Assembly (NCBI RefSeq): GCF_900110655.1
Contig: NZ_FOEQ01000007.1
Coordinates: 271,504 to 335,503, forward strand
Direction: 5' to 3'
Source of the DNA: Pseudomonas soli
Lineage (GTDB): Bacteria; Pseudomonadota; Gammaproteobacteria; Pseudomonadales; Pseudomonadaceae
DNA: 64,000 bases
In this document: positions 41,580 to 51,875 of the stretch, piece by piece
How the letters are laid out: every line of letters begins with the position of its first letter
Position numbering within the stretch: the stretch's first letter is position 1
Translations under genes and position numbers: made by a program
Notes under the pieces: model-generated
The model's database searches: none
Seen by the model: the letters and a program-made list of their open reading frames with translations, nothing else
What the model was told of the DNA's origin: nothing

Positions 41580-41656
41580 TGGTCGGGGTGAGGGGATTCG
41601 AACTCCTGACATCCTGCTCCCAAAGCAGGCGCGCTACCGGACTGCGCTACACCCCG
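41580..41656 (-). tRNA. tRNA-Pro (TGG)
   Basis: Read leftward: CGGGGTG acceptor pairing with CACCCCG, D-arm GCGCAGTCCGGTAGCGC, anticodon stem-loop CCTGCTTTGGGAGCAGG with anticodon TGG, T-loop GTTCGAATC, encoded CCA. Confidence 0.96.
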
Positions 41657-41660
41657 AGAT

Positions 41661-41736
41661 TGGCTCCGCGACCTGGACTCGAACCAGGGACCCAATGATT
41701 AACAGTCATTTGCTCTACCGACTGAGCTATCGCGGA
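41661..41736 (-). tRNA. tRNA-Asn (GTT)
   Basis: Read leftward: TCCGCGA acceptor, D-arm GCTCAGTCGGTAGAGC, anticodon stem-loop AATGACTGTTAATCATT with anticodon GTT, T-arm CCTGGTTCGAGTCCAGG, encoded CCA. First gene of the operon, about 90 bases below the promoter. Confidence 0.96.
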
Positions 41737-41830
41737 ACTGAACTTCGGTACATCTTTACTGCTTCGAAGCCTGTGTTAGCTTCGATCTCTTTGGCTATCC
41801 GCTTTCGCGTTGTCGCTGCTGAGGCCGGCT

Positions 41831-41858
41831 ATTCTACATTCTTCGTTTTGCTTGTCAA
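41831..41858 (-). promoter_or_regulatory. Strong stable-RNA promoter of the tRNA operon
   Basis: Read leftward: a perfect TTGACA (41853-41858), a 16-base spacer and TAGAAT (41831-41836), followed by a GC-rich discriminator AGCCGGCCTC. The last is typical of stringently controlled stable-RNA promoters. The AT-rich DNA upstream (41860-42010, with runs of A/T) may act as an UP element. Nothing else is visible in that gap until the REP pair at 42055. Confidence 0.8.
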
Positions 41859-42054
41859 CCACTTTTTTTCGTTCAACTTACTGATTTGTAAGTTATTTTC
41901 AGATCGTCGGTGTTGCTGGCGATCTGCTCAGTGCCTGACAGCGGGGCGAATATTAGGGGCACTCTGATTTTTGTGCAAGCACTTTTTTCAAAATTTTCAG
42001 CAAGTTAGCTAGGAAGCCGGAAAATCAGGGGTTTGCGCTGCCTGTACCGGCCTT

Positions 42055-42133
42055 ATCGCGGGGCAAGCCCGCTCCCACGCATTGGGTGCTTTCTGGCGCA
42101 GATCGGCGTGGGAGCGGGCTTGCCCCGCGATAA
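42055..42133. repeat. REP element pair (inverted)
   Basis: TATCGCGGGGCAAGCCCGCT (42055-42074) and its complement AGCGGGCTTGCCCCGCGATA (42113-42132) form an almost perfect doublet around a 38-base centre, the same class as at 191. It lies between the clpB terminator and the tRNA promoter region. Confidence 0.9.
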
Positions 42134-42150
42134 AGCCGGACAGCACACAT

Positions 42151-42175
42151 AAAAAAGCCCCGCTTACGCGGGGCT
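42151..42175 (-). terminator. clpB terminator
   Basis: AGCCCCGC (42156-42163) pairs with GCGGGGCT (42168-42175), 8 bp with loop TTAC; read leftward it is followed by six T residues. It lies 16 bases after the clpB stop. Confidence 0.92.
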
Positions 42176-42191
42176 CTTCGTTTACTGCAGG

Positions 42192-44756
<2,565 letters not shown>

Positions 44757-44833
44757 GGGGGATACCTTCCTTTAAAGGGCAGGCGGAGCGATGGACAGCA
44801 CCTGTAATGATGAACCTGCCTGAGATGACCAAT

Positions 44834-44861
44834 AGATAAGGGTGATTCTGGAAGATTCAAG
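44834..44861 (-). promoter_or_regulatory. Sigma-32 heat-shock promoter of clpB
   Basis: Read leftward: CTTGAA (44856-44861), 13-base spacer, CCCTTATCT (44834-44842), close to the RpoH consensus CTTGAA-N13-CCCCATNT. It is about 78 bases upstream of the clpB start, leaving a leader of about 70 bases. Confidence 0.8.
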
Positions 44862-44912
44862 CGTAGCGGGGTTGACGGAAGTCAGCAGGGTGGTGATGGG
44901 ATTGATATTGCC

Positions 44913-45022
44913 GGGGCTGCTGCGCAGCCCAATCGCCGGCAAGCCGGCTCCCACAGGGGCAGTACAGACTTTGGCATGTGGGAGCTGGCTTGCCAGCGAT
45001 TGGGCCGCGAAGCGGCCCCAGG
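44913..45022. repeat. REP cluster (two units)
   Basis: A hairpin GGGGCTGCTGCGCAGCCC, then CGCCGGCAAGCCGGCTCCCA (from 44931), and an inverted unit GTGGGAGCTGGCTTGCCAGC (from 44979) followed by GGGCCGCGAAGCGGCCCC. Two REP variant classes are combined in the gap upstream of clpB and just downstream of pgeF. Confidence 0.8.
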
Positions 45023-45023
45023 C

Positions 45024-45764
45024 TTAGCGAGGGCTGAGCCACACCAGCGAAGCGAAGCGCCCACCCTGCGGGGTACGGCGATAGGAGAAGAACCGCGGGT
45101 CGCTGACCGTGCAGAAGCCACCACCATAAACAGCAGTCACTCCACGCGCCGCCAGGCGAATCCGCGCCAGCTGGTAGATATCGGCCATCAGCTTGCCCGG
45201 CCGCTCGCCGTCGACGAACGCCGCGGCTGCCTCGGGATGCACGGCGGTAAAGGCATCGCGCACTTCCATGCCCACCTCGAACGCCTGCGGCCCGATGGCC
45301 GGGCCCAGCCATACCAGCACTTCTTCGGGTGGCAGGGCCAGGCGATCGAGGGTGGCTTCCAGCACGCCACCGGCCAGCCCGCGCCAGCCGGCATGGGCGG
45401 CGGCCACGCGGGTACCGGCGCGGTCGCAGAACAGGGCGGGCAGGCAATCGGCGGTCATCACGGTGCAGGCGATGCCCGGCTGGTCGGTCCAGCTGGCATC
45501 GGCCTCGGCGACCACGGCGGGGTCGGCATCGGCCACCACCAGGCCGTGCACCTGCTTGAGCCAGGCGGGCTGGATGGCGAATTCTTCGCTGAGGCGACGA
45601 CGGTTCTCGGCAACTGCAGCGGGGTCATCGCCCACATGGTCGCCAAGATTGAAGGATTCATAGGGCGGCAGGCTGACGCCGCCCTCGCGGGTGGTGACAC
45701 AGGCGCGGACCGAGGCCGGGGCCGGCCAGTCGGGAATGATCAGCGCCTGCGTCAGGCCACTCAT
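45024..45764 (-). CDS. pgeF: Peptidoglycan editing factor PgeF (YfiH/multicopper-oxidase-like fold)
   Basis: A 246-residue protein of the YfiH/DUF152 family. The metal-binding motifs are visible: WLKQVHGLVV, VMTADCLPALFCD and AAAHAGWRGLAGGVL, followed by GPAIGPQAFEVG and FFSYRRTPQGGRFASLVWL. The family hydrolyses wrongly incorporated L-Ser peptidoglycan precursors in E. coli; some members have been called laccases. The ATG at 45764 overlaps the rluD stop, the conserved rluD-pgeF-clpB order of pseudomonads. Confidence 0.9.
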   Translation of the reverse strand: MSGLTQALIIPDWPAPASVRACVTTREGGVSLPPYESFNLGDHVGDDPAAVAENRRRLSEEFAIQPAWLKQVHGLVVADADPAVVAEADASWTDQPGIACTVMTADCLPALFCDRAGTRVAAAHAGWRGLAGGVLEATLDRLALPPEEVLVWLGPAIGPQAFEVGMEVRDAFTAVHPEAAAAFVDGERPGKLMADIYQLARIRLAARGVTAVYGGGFCTVSDPRFFSYRRTPQGGRFASLVWLSPR

Positions 45765-46723
45765 CCGATAAAGCTCTCGCGATCGTCGTTGAGCAGCGAC
45801 AGCAGCCAGAGGAAGTCGTCCGGCAGCGGCGAGGCCCATTCCATGCGCTCACCGGTGGTCGGGTGATCCAGGGCCAGGAAGCGGGCGTGCAGGGCCTGGC
45901 GCGGGAAGTTCTTCACCGCCTCGACCATGGCCACGCTGGCAGCCGGCGGAATGCGGAAGCGCACGCCGTAGGTCTGGTCGCCGACCAGCGGATAACCGAC
46001 ATGCGCCATGTGCACGCGGATCTGGTGGGTGCGGCCGGTTTCCAGCTTGACCCGCACATGGGTGTGCGAGCGGAAGCGCTTGAGCACGCGGTAGTGGCTG
46101 ACTGCCGGCTTGCCGCCGTCGGTGACCGCCATGCGCTGGCGCTCGCCGCCGTGGCGGCCGATCGGGGCGTCGATCTTGCCACCGGCGATCACCACGCCGA
46201 CCACGATGCACTCGTAGATGCGGCTGACCGAGCGCTTCTGCAACTGGTCGACCAGGTTGGTCTGCGCCTGCAGGGTCTTGGCCACCACCATCAGGCCCGT
46301 GGTGTCCTTGTCCAGGCGGTGCACGATACCGGCGCGCGGTACGTTGATGATGTCTGGCACATGGTGCAGCAGGGCATTGAGCAGGGTGCCGTCGGGGTGG
46401 CCCGCCGCCGGGTGGACCACCAGCCCGGCCGGCTTGTTGATCACCAGGATCTGGTCATCTTCATAGACGATGTCCAGCTCGATGTCCTGAGCCACCCATT
46501 CGCCCTGGGCCTCCTGCTCGGCCTCGAGAGCCAGGATGGAGCCGGTGTGGACGGTGTCGCGCGGCCGCAGCACCGCGCCATCGACGGTCAGGCGGCCATC
46601 TTTGATCCACGAGGACAGGCGCGAACGCGAGTACTCGGCGAACAATTGGGCGGCGACCTGGTCGAGGCGTTGGCCGCCCAGTTCGGACGGGACCTCTGCG
46701 CTAAGTTGAATGATCTCGGACAT
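45761..46723 (-). CDS. rluD: 23S rRNA pseudouridine synthase RluD
   Basis: A 320-residue enzyme with an N-terminal S4 RNA-binding domain (about 17-65, QRLDQVAAQLFAEYSRSRLS) and a catalytic domain with Asp138 in IVHRLDKDTTGLM. The family RluD modifies helix 69 of 23S rRNA (1911, 1915, 1917). It is divergent from bamD, as in other pseudomonads, and overlaps pgeF. Confidence 0.94.
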   Translation of the reverse strand: MSEIIQLSAEVPSELGGQRLDQVAAQLFAEYSRSRLSSWIKDGRLTVDGAVLRPRDTVHTGSILALEAEQEAQGEWVAQDIELDIVYEDDQILVINKPAGLVVHPAAGHPDGTLLNALLHHVPDIINVPRAGIVHRLDKDTTGLMVVAKTLQAQTNLVDQLQKRSVSRIYECIVVGVVIAGGKIDAPIGRHGGERQRMAVTDGGKPAVSHYRVLKRFRSHTHVRVKLETGRTHQIRVHMAHVGYPLVGDQTYGVRFRIPPAASVAMVEAVKNFPRQALHARFLALDHPTTGERMEWASPLPDDFLWLLSLLNDDRESFIG

Positions 46724-46871
46724 GCTCGAATCGACGGGCGTTCAGCCTTTGGTTTCGGCTGCGCGCTTGTGGTTAAATACGGCTTCTTTTGCCCCGGGGT
46801 TTGCCGGGGGCGCTCATCATAACAGGACGGCACCGCCCAAGACAGCGGCCGTCAAAGGGACGCAAGCCGCC

Positions 46872-47891
46872 ATGCAAGTGAAACACCTGCTGCTGATCGC
46901 CATCCTCGGGCTCACCGCTGCCTGTTCCTCGAACAAGGAAGTCATTGACGAGAACCTCAGCGAGGCCGAACTGTACCAGCAGGCGCAGGCCGACCTGGAC
47001 AACTCCAGCTATACCAGCGCCGTGAACAAGCTCAAGGCCCTGGAGTCGCGCTACCCGTTCGGCCGCTACGCCGACCAGGCCCAGCTCGAGCTGATCTACG
47101 CCAACTACAAGAACTCCGAGCCCGAGGCCGCCAAGTCGGCTGCCGAGCGTTTCATCCGCCTGCACCCGCAGCACCCGAACGTCGACTACGCCTACTACCT
47201 CAAGGGCCTGACCTCGTTCGACCAGGACCGCGGCCTGCTGGCGCGCTTCCTGCCGCTGGACATGACCAAGCGTGACCCGGGCGCCGCCCGCGACTCGTAC
47301 AACGAGTTCGCCCAGCTGACCAGCCGCTTCCCCAACAGCCGCTACGCCCCGGACGCCAAGCAGCGCATGATCTACCTGCGCAACCTGCTGGCCTCCTACG
47401 AAATCCACGTGGCCAACTACTACCTGAGCCGCGAGGCCTATGTAGCCGCCGCCAACCGTGGCCGCTACGTGGTGGAGAACTTCCAGGAAACCCCATCGGT
47501 GGGTGACGGCCTGGCGGTGATGGTCGAGTCGTACCAGCGCATGCACCTGGACGAGCTGGCCGCCACCAGCCTCGAGACCCTCAAGCTCAACTACCCGGAC
47601 CACCCGAGCCTGGTCGATGGCCAGTTCGTCACCAAAGTCGACGAAAACGGCAACCGCTCGTGGCTGTCCAAGGCCACTCTGGGCCTGATCGAAACCAAGG
47701 CCCCACTGCCGCCGGGCGAAACCCGCGCCAACCAGGACGTGGTCAAGCAGTTCCAGGACGCCCGCTCCGAGATGCCCGAAGAGCTGCTCCCCAAGGACGA
47801 GAACGGCGACCCGATCCTGCCGGAAGGTCCGAAGGAAGCCGACAAGGACCGCAGCTGGTTCAGCTACATGACTTTCGGTCTGTTCGACTGA
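46872..47891 (+). CDS. bamD: Outer-membrane assembly lipoprotein BamD
   Basis: A 339-residue lipoprotein of the BAM complex inserting beta-barrel proteins. The signal peptide ends in lipobox LTAAC (Cys19). Five TPR-like repeats follow, e.g. AELYQQAQADLDNSSYTSAV, then DQAQLELIYANYKN and NVDYAYYLKGLTSFDQDRG. The C-terminal 90 residues (after about 250) form a Pro/Glu-rich extension found in pseudomonads. ATG 46872 is preceded by AAAGGGACGC. Confidence 0.95.
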   Translation: MQVKHLLLIAILGLTAACSSNKEVIDENLSEAELYQQAQADLDNSSYTSAVNKLKALESRYPFGRYADQAQLELIYANYKNSEPEAAKSAAERFIRLHPQHPNVDYAYYLKGLTSFDQDRGLLARFLPLDMTKRDPGAARDSYNEFAQLTSRFPNSRYAPDAKQRMIYLRNLLASYEIHVANYYLSREAYVAAANRGRYVVENFQETPSVGDGLAVMVESYQRMHLDELAATSLETLKLNYPDHPSLVDGQFVTKVDENGNRSWLSKATLGLIETKAPLPPGETRANQDVVKQFQDARSEMPEELLPKDENGDPILPEGPKEADKDRSWFSYMTFGLFD

Positions 47892-47907
47892 TACGTCACA
47901 TGCGCAG

Positions 47908-47935
47908 AAAGGGAGGCCCGAGGCCTCCCTTTTTT
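47908..47935 (+). terminator. bamD terminator
   Basis: GGGAGGC (47911-47917) pairs with GCCTCCC (47923-47929), preceded by AAA and followed by six T residues; 16 bases after the stop. The A/T symmetry allows activity in both directions. Confidence 0.9.
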
Positions 47936-47985
47936 ATTGGCCGCGTCCTAGACTGTCGCCTTCTTAATTCGACAAGCTGGACACC

Positions 47986-48216
47986 ATGGTTCGCCTACTT
48001 TTCTGGATCGCCCTGATCGCCGCCGCGTTCTGGCTGTGGCGCAAGTTCAAGACCAGTCAGCAATCACCTGCCGAACCGCGCCTGCAGGACCCGCTACAGA
48101 TGGTGCGCTGTGCCCATTGCGGCGTGCACCTGCCCAATGACCGGGCGTTGCAGCTGGGCAAGGAGTGGTATTGCAGCCAGCAGCATCTGGAGCAAGGGCC
48201 GGGGCAACAGCGCTGA
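47986..48216 (+). CDS. PP0621-family small membrane-anchored zinc-ribbon protein
   Basis: A 76-residue protein: an N-terminal helix (MVRLLFWIALIAAAFWLWRK) and a C-terminal CxxC...C site (MVRCAHCGVHLPND, EWYCSQQHLEQG). This pattern matches the family named after P. putida PP0621, found between bamD and thiO. Function unknown. Confidence 0.85.
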   Translation: MVRLLFWIALIAAAFWLWRKFKTSQQSPAEPRLQDPLQMVRCAHCGVHLPNDRALQLGKEWYCSQQHLEQGPGQQR

Positions 48217-48224
48217 GTTGCGTT

Positions 48225-48252
48225 GTGGGAGCGGGCTTGCCCCGCTCCCACG
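48225..48252. repeat. Single compact REP palindrome
   Basis: GTGGGAGCGGGCTTGCCCCG followed by CTCCCAC: two REP halves fused head to head with almost no spacer, so the unit is itself a long hairpin. It lies 8 bases after the PP0621-family stop and may double as its transcript end. Confidence 0.75.
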
Positions 48253-48276
48253 CCCGCTCGTCATCACTGTTGTGTC

Positions 48277-49374
48277 TCAGCCCAGACGCCCCTCAGGCGC
48301 ATACGGCGCCGGATCGATGATCGGCGCACGCCCCAGCAGCAGGTCGCTGAACAGCTGGCAAGACGCCGGCGCCAGCACCAGCCCGTTGCGGTAATGGCCG
48401 CAGTTCAGCCACAACCCCGCATGCCCCGGCACTGCACCAATGTAAGGGATGCCTTCCGGCGACCCAGGGCGCAGGCCAGCCCAGTGCCCCACCACCTCGG
48501 CATCCGCCAGCGCCGGCAGCAGTTCCACCGCCGAAGCCTTCAGACTCTCGAGCGCATCACCGGTCGGCGTCTTGTCGTAACCGGCATGCTCCAGGGTGCT
48601 GCCGACCAGGATATGCCCGTCGCGGCGCGGGATCGCGTAGCGTCCCTTGGCCAGGACCATGCTCGGCAGGAAGTCCTCGGCGCACTTGAACAGGATCATC
48701 TGCCCTTTCACCGGCTCCACCGGCAGCCTCAGGCCCAATGTCTGCAGCAGATCGCCGCTCCAGGCACCGGCACTGAGCACCACCTCGTCGGCAGCCAGCA
48801 CGCCCTGCTCGGTGTGCACCCCGGCGACACGCCCGCCCTCATGGAGGAAACCGCTGATCTGGCAATGCTCGCGCAGGGTCACGTTGGGCAGCGCCAGCAG
48901 CGCGGCCTTGAGCGACTTCACCAGGCGCGGGTTGCGTACGTTGGCCACGCCCGCCATGTAGATGGCACGGCGGTAGCCTGGCCCGAGCACTGGCACCGCG
49001 TCGTAGGCAGCCGAGATATCCACGGCGCTGAGCGGCCGCTGCTCACGGGCCGCCCAGGCCAGGGCCTCGGCTTCGTCGTCCAGGTCCAGCCAGTACAGCC
49101 CGGTGGTGTGCACCTGCGGGTCGATGCCGGTGCTGGCGAACAGGCGCTCGCCCAGCTGTGGATAGAAATCCTGCGACCAATGCGCCAGCGCCGTTACCGC
49201 CGGGCTATAGCGCCAGGGGTACAACGGCGAGACGATGCCGCCACCGGCCCAGGACGACTCACGCCCTACCTCGCCCTGGTCGCACACCACCACCTGGTCG
49301 ACATCCGCCGCCAGGTTCAACGCCGTCAGCAGGCCGATGACGCCACCGCCGACAATCACTACTTGCTTGCTCAT
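48277..49374 (-). CDS. thiO: Glycine oxidase ThiO
   Basis: A 365-residue FAD-dependent amine oxidase producing iminoglycine for the thiazole part of thiamine. The FAD motif is VVIVGGGVIGLLTALNLA; GRESSWAGGGIVSPLYPWRY is the ThiO signature, and the C-terminal GLWLNCGHYRNGLVLAP binds flavin. Start at 49374 (MSKQVVIVGGG). It follows the minor-pilin operon with a 53-base gap and may be on the same transcript. A REP unit precedes the next gene. Confidence 0.93.
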   Translation of the reverse strand: MSKQVVIVGGGVIGLLTALNLAADVDQVVVCDQGEVGRESSWAGGGIVSPLYPWRYSPAVTALAHWSQDFYPQLGERLFASTGIDPQVHTTGLYWLDLDDEAEALAWAAREQRPLSAVDISAAYDAVPVLGPGYRRAIYMAGVANVRNPRLVKSLKAALLALPNVTLREHCQISGFLHEGGRVAGVHTEQGVLAADEVVLSAGAWSGDLLQTLGLRLPVEPVKGQMILFKCAEDFLPSMVLAKGRYAIPRRDGHILVGSTLEHAGYDKTPTGDALESLKASAVELLPALADAEVVGHWAGLRPGSPEGIPYIGAVPGHAGLWLNCGHYRNGLVLAPASCQLFSDLLLGRAPIIDPAPYAPEGRLG

Positions 49375-49427
49375 CGTTCGATCCAACACCTGAAGTAATT
49401 CCACGGTGCACGGGCACCTCTTGATCT

Positions 49428-49826
49428 TCAGCTTCCCCAGCACGCCTGCTCGTCTGCGCTGCCGCCCGGATTGTCACGCACGCCAGCGTGATCGAGGCGG
49501 AAGTCGCCACAGCGGTCGTCGGCCATGAACGTCTCCGTCACACGGCGCGCAAGCAGTGTGAAAGCGTCTTCGTCGCGCTGCGCCTGCAGGCGGTAGTAGC
49601 GGCTGCCAGCCGGCAATAGCGTGACAAGCTGCTCGCTGTCGGCATAGCCGCCGACATGCGCGCGATGCTGTTCCAGGCGCAACGCCGCGTCCTGCAGCAG
49701 CCCGACCACCTCGCTGCGCGCGGCACGGCGTAGCTGGTCGCTGTAACTGGGGTAGGCAATGGCTGCCAGCATGCCGATCAGCGCCACGACAATCAATAAT
49801 TCGATCAGACCAAGACCCCGCTGCAT
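49428..49826 (-). CDS. pilE: PilE-like minor pilin
   Basis: A 132-residue prepilin: leader MQRG, then LGLIELLIVVALIGMLAAIA with Glu5 and the class III start. The C-terminal part contains one cysteine pair (DDRCGDF, EQACWGS). By position at the end of a pilV-pilW-pilX operon it corresponds to PilE. The ATG at 49826 follows the pilX stop by one base; a longer frame lies within pilX. Confidence 0.85.
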   Translation of the reverse strand: MQRGLGLIELLIVVALIGMLAAIAYPSYSDQLRRAARSEVVGLLQDAALRLEQHRAHVGGYADSEQLVTLLPAGSRYYRLQAQRDEDAFTLLARRVTETFMADDRCGDFRLDHAGVRDNPGGSADEQACWGS

Positions 49827-49827
49827 G

Positions 49828-50298
49828 TCAGCTCTCCTCCAGGCGTTGGCGCCAGCTGATGCGTCCGATATTGCCCTGCCCGTCCACGGCATACACCGCT
49901 TCCAGGAACTGCCGGCCGCGCACCTGGCGGCTCAGCGCCGTGATCCGCACGAGGTTGACCCGCTGCTCCGGCGGCAGGCCGACGGCACGGCGTGTCTGCC
50001 CCAGATGCTGGAGCAGGACATAGCCACTGTCGGTGGTTCGCCACGGCGCGGCAGGTGAGGCCGTCGGCAGTGCAGGTGGCAGGCAGTCAAGGCACAGCGC
50101 AGGCAAGCCACCTGGCAGCAACGCGGCGCCTTCCACCAGGCTGGCTTCGGCCTGTTCGAAAGCCTGCGCCCTGCGCCATTGTTCGCCGACCTGCCGCGCC
50201 TGCAGCAAGGCTTCGCGCATGCCCAGCGCGGTCAGCAGGCCAAGCAGCAGGCTGAGGCTCAGGGCCAGCAACAGCACCACGCCACGCTGGCGGCTCAT
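49828..50298 (-). CDS. pilX: PilX-like minor pilin
   Basis: A 156-residue protein starting MSRQRGVVLLLALSLSLLLG, the PilX N-terminal pattern (leader ending RG, then VVLLLALSLSLLLGLLT; Glu5 is absent, as is common in PilX). The remainder has a cysteine pair in LCLDCLPPALP. It overlaps pilW by four bases and forms part of the pilus-tip initiation complex. Confidence 0.85.
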   Translation of the reverse strand: MSRQRGVVLLLALSLSLLLGLLTALGMREALLQARQVGEQWRRAQAFEQAEASLVEGAALLPGGLPALCLDCLPPALPTASPAAPWRTTDSGYVLLQHLGQTRRAVGLPPEQRVNLVRITALSRQVRGRQFLEAVYAVDGQGNIGRISWRQRLEES

Positions 50299-50930
50299 GC
50301 GTCATCCCCTGGATTGCGCACGGCCACGCTCAGGGCATGGCGCTGCTCCAGCCGATGCTTGCGGTCCTGCATGAGCAACTCGATATCGACGCGACCGTCG
50401 CCATGACGCACCCGCAGGGCCCGGACATTGTCGACCAGGCTGGCATGCTGGGCGTTGCTGGTGAACATCAGGCTGCCATTGCGTACGCGGTAGGTAACCC
50501 GGCGCACCGGCAAGGCCAGCAGGGCATCGCCAGGCACATGCTGGCCACGCAGGACCTGCGCCCAACTGCGACAGTCGGTGAGCACGGTCCAGTCCGGCGC
50601 GCCGAGCAATCCCGGCAGCTCGGCGCCTACCAGCGTGAGGCTGTCAGCGTTGGCCTCGATCGGCCTGGCGAACGCTAGCGCAGCCTGCGGATCGGTGAAG
50701 TCCGCCGCTTCCAGGCGCAGGCAGCCAAACATGCCCGCCATGCGGATGTCCTCGGCCAGGCGCTGCAGGACCAGGCGCGCATCATCCTGCAGCCTCGCCG
50801 CCGCGCCTTGTAGCCGCCAGGCCTGATAGGCCTGGCCGAACAACTGGCTCGCCGTCACCAGCAACAACGCCCCCAGGGCCACGGCCAGCAACACCTCGAC
50901 CAGCCCGGCGCCTGCTTGCCCGCGTTTCAT
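50295..50930 (-). CDS. pilW: PilW-like minor pilin
   Basis: A 211-residue protein beginning MKRGQAGAGLVEVLLAVALG (leader ending GAG, Glu5 retained), the PilW type. Contains GMFGCLRLEAADFTD and a second Cys in LTDCRSWAQVL. Overlaps pilV and pilX by four bases each. Together with PilV, PilX and PilE it should prime pilus assembly; the adhesin gene pilY1, expected in this operon, is absent. Confidence 0.85.
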   Translation of the reverse strand: MKRGQAGAGLVEVLLAVALGALLLVTASQLFGQAYQAWRLQGAAARLQDDARLVLQRLAEDIRMAGMFGCLRLEAADFTDPQAALAFARPIEANADSLTLVGAELPGLLGAPDWTVLTDCRSWAQVLRGQHVPGDALLALPVRRVTYRVRNGSLMFTSNAQHASLVDNVRALRVRHGDGRVDIELLMQDRKHRLEQRHALSVAVRNPGDDA

Positions 50931-51286
50931 GGCAGCACCCTGCCCTGCAACTGCAAGGGCGGGCGCCCTTCAGCCTGGGCCGGCCAGCTCACCCGCAGCT
51001 CCAGCATGCCGGCGTGGCGCCTGATCAGCCCCTGCGCCGAGGTGCCAAGCACCTGGGTGACCCGCGAGCGCCAGGCACTCTCCTCCCCCGCTTCGAGCGT
51101 GCCGCTGGCCCTCACCCGCTCGAACATGCCCTGGGCCAGCTGCAACGCCTGACCGTCACGCAGGGCGCTCTCGGCCGCCTGCATGCCACGCACCTGCAAG
51201 GCCGCCGCGGCGAACACCCCAAGCGCCAGCACCGTCATCGCCAGCAGCACCTCCAGCAGCGTCATCCCACCTTCCTTCGCCCACAT
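50927..51286 (-). CDS. pilV: PilV-like minor pilin
   Basis: A 119-residue prepilin (leader MWAKEGG, then MTLLEVLLAMTVLALGVFAA with Glu5). An AGGAGG ribosome site ends 6 bases before ATG 51286; the GTG at 51292 would have no spacing to this site, so the ATG is chosen. First gene of the leftward minor-pilin operon, divergent from the FimT-like gene. Confidence 0.85.
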   Translation of the reverse strand: MWAKEGGMTLLEVLLAMTVLALGVFAAAALQVRGMQAAESALRDGQALQLAQGMFERVRASGTLEAGEESAWRSRVTQVLGTSAQGLIRRHAGMLELRVSWPAQAEGRPPLQLQGRVLP

Positions 51287-51394
51287 CGCCACCCTCCTGG
51301 GATCTTTCCTCGCCGTCTGCCCGAACCGCCTGACTGGCGCCTCGCGCGGCCAGGCCGGAAGCTACAGCGAAGCACTTCCAGGGAGGAATGCACG

Positions 51395-51874
51395 GTGAGG
51401 CAACAAGGCGTAACACTGCTACAAATGATGTGCGCACTGACAATTGGCAGCCTGCTGACACACCTGGGGATAACGGCCTACGCCAGGCTAGGCGAAACCC
51501 TGCAACTGGCCGCCGCAGCCCGGGAACTGGCGCAGGCACTGCGCGCTGCGCGCAACCAGGCCGCGCTGCAACAGCTGGCGCTGACGGTTCATCCACTGCA
51601 AGGTGACTGGGGCAAGGGTTGGCGTGTGTCGCAGGAACACGACGGCCAGGTGTTGCGCGAACATCGCCTGGCCAAGCCCGTAAAGGTAGTGGCCAGTTCT
51701 GCGCGGGAGGTGCGCTTCAGCAAGCGTGGCGCACCGATAGGGGAAGGCTTTGTCGGTATCACGCTGGACATCTGCCAGCGCAGCGGGCCTGGCAGCCAGC
51801 ATCAGGTGGTGCTGAGCCCCAGTGGCCGGGTCAGCCTGCGCAGCGACGAGGGCCGCCGCTGTGCAGGTGACTGA
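51395..51874 (+). CDS. FimT/GspH-like minor pilin (GTG start)
   Basis: A 159-residue prepilin starting at a GTG (51395) that follows GGGAGGA by 6 bases: MRQQGVTLLQMMCALTIGSL. Position 5 of the mature chain is Gln rather than Glu, and Met-Met-Cys follow, so this prepilin departs from the consensus. The C-terminal part has the GspH/FimT pattern (ELAQALRAARNQAALQQLAL, VVLSPSGRVSLRSDEGRRC). The start codon and substitution make processing by PilD uncertain. Divergent from pilV. Confidence 0.78.
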   Translation: MRQQGVTLLQMMCALTIGSLLTHLGITAYARLGETLQLAAAARELAQALRAARNQAALQQLALTVHPLQGDWGKGWRVSQEHDGQVLREHRLAKPVKVVASSAREVRFSKRGAPIGEGFVGITLDICQRSGPGSQHQVVLSPSGRVSLRSDEGRRCAGD

Positions 51875-51875
51875 G

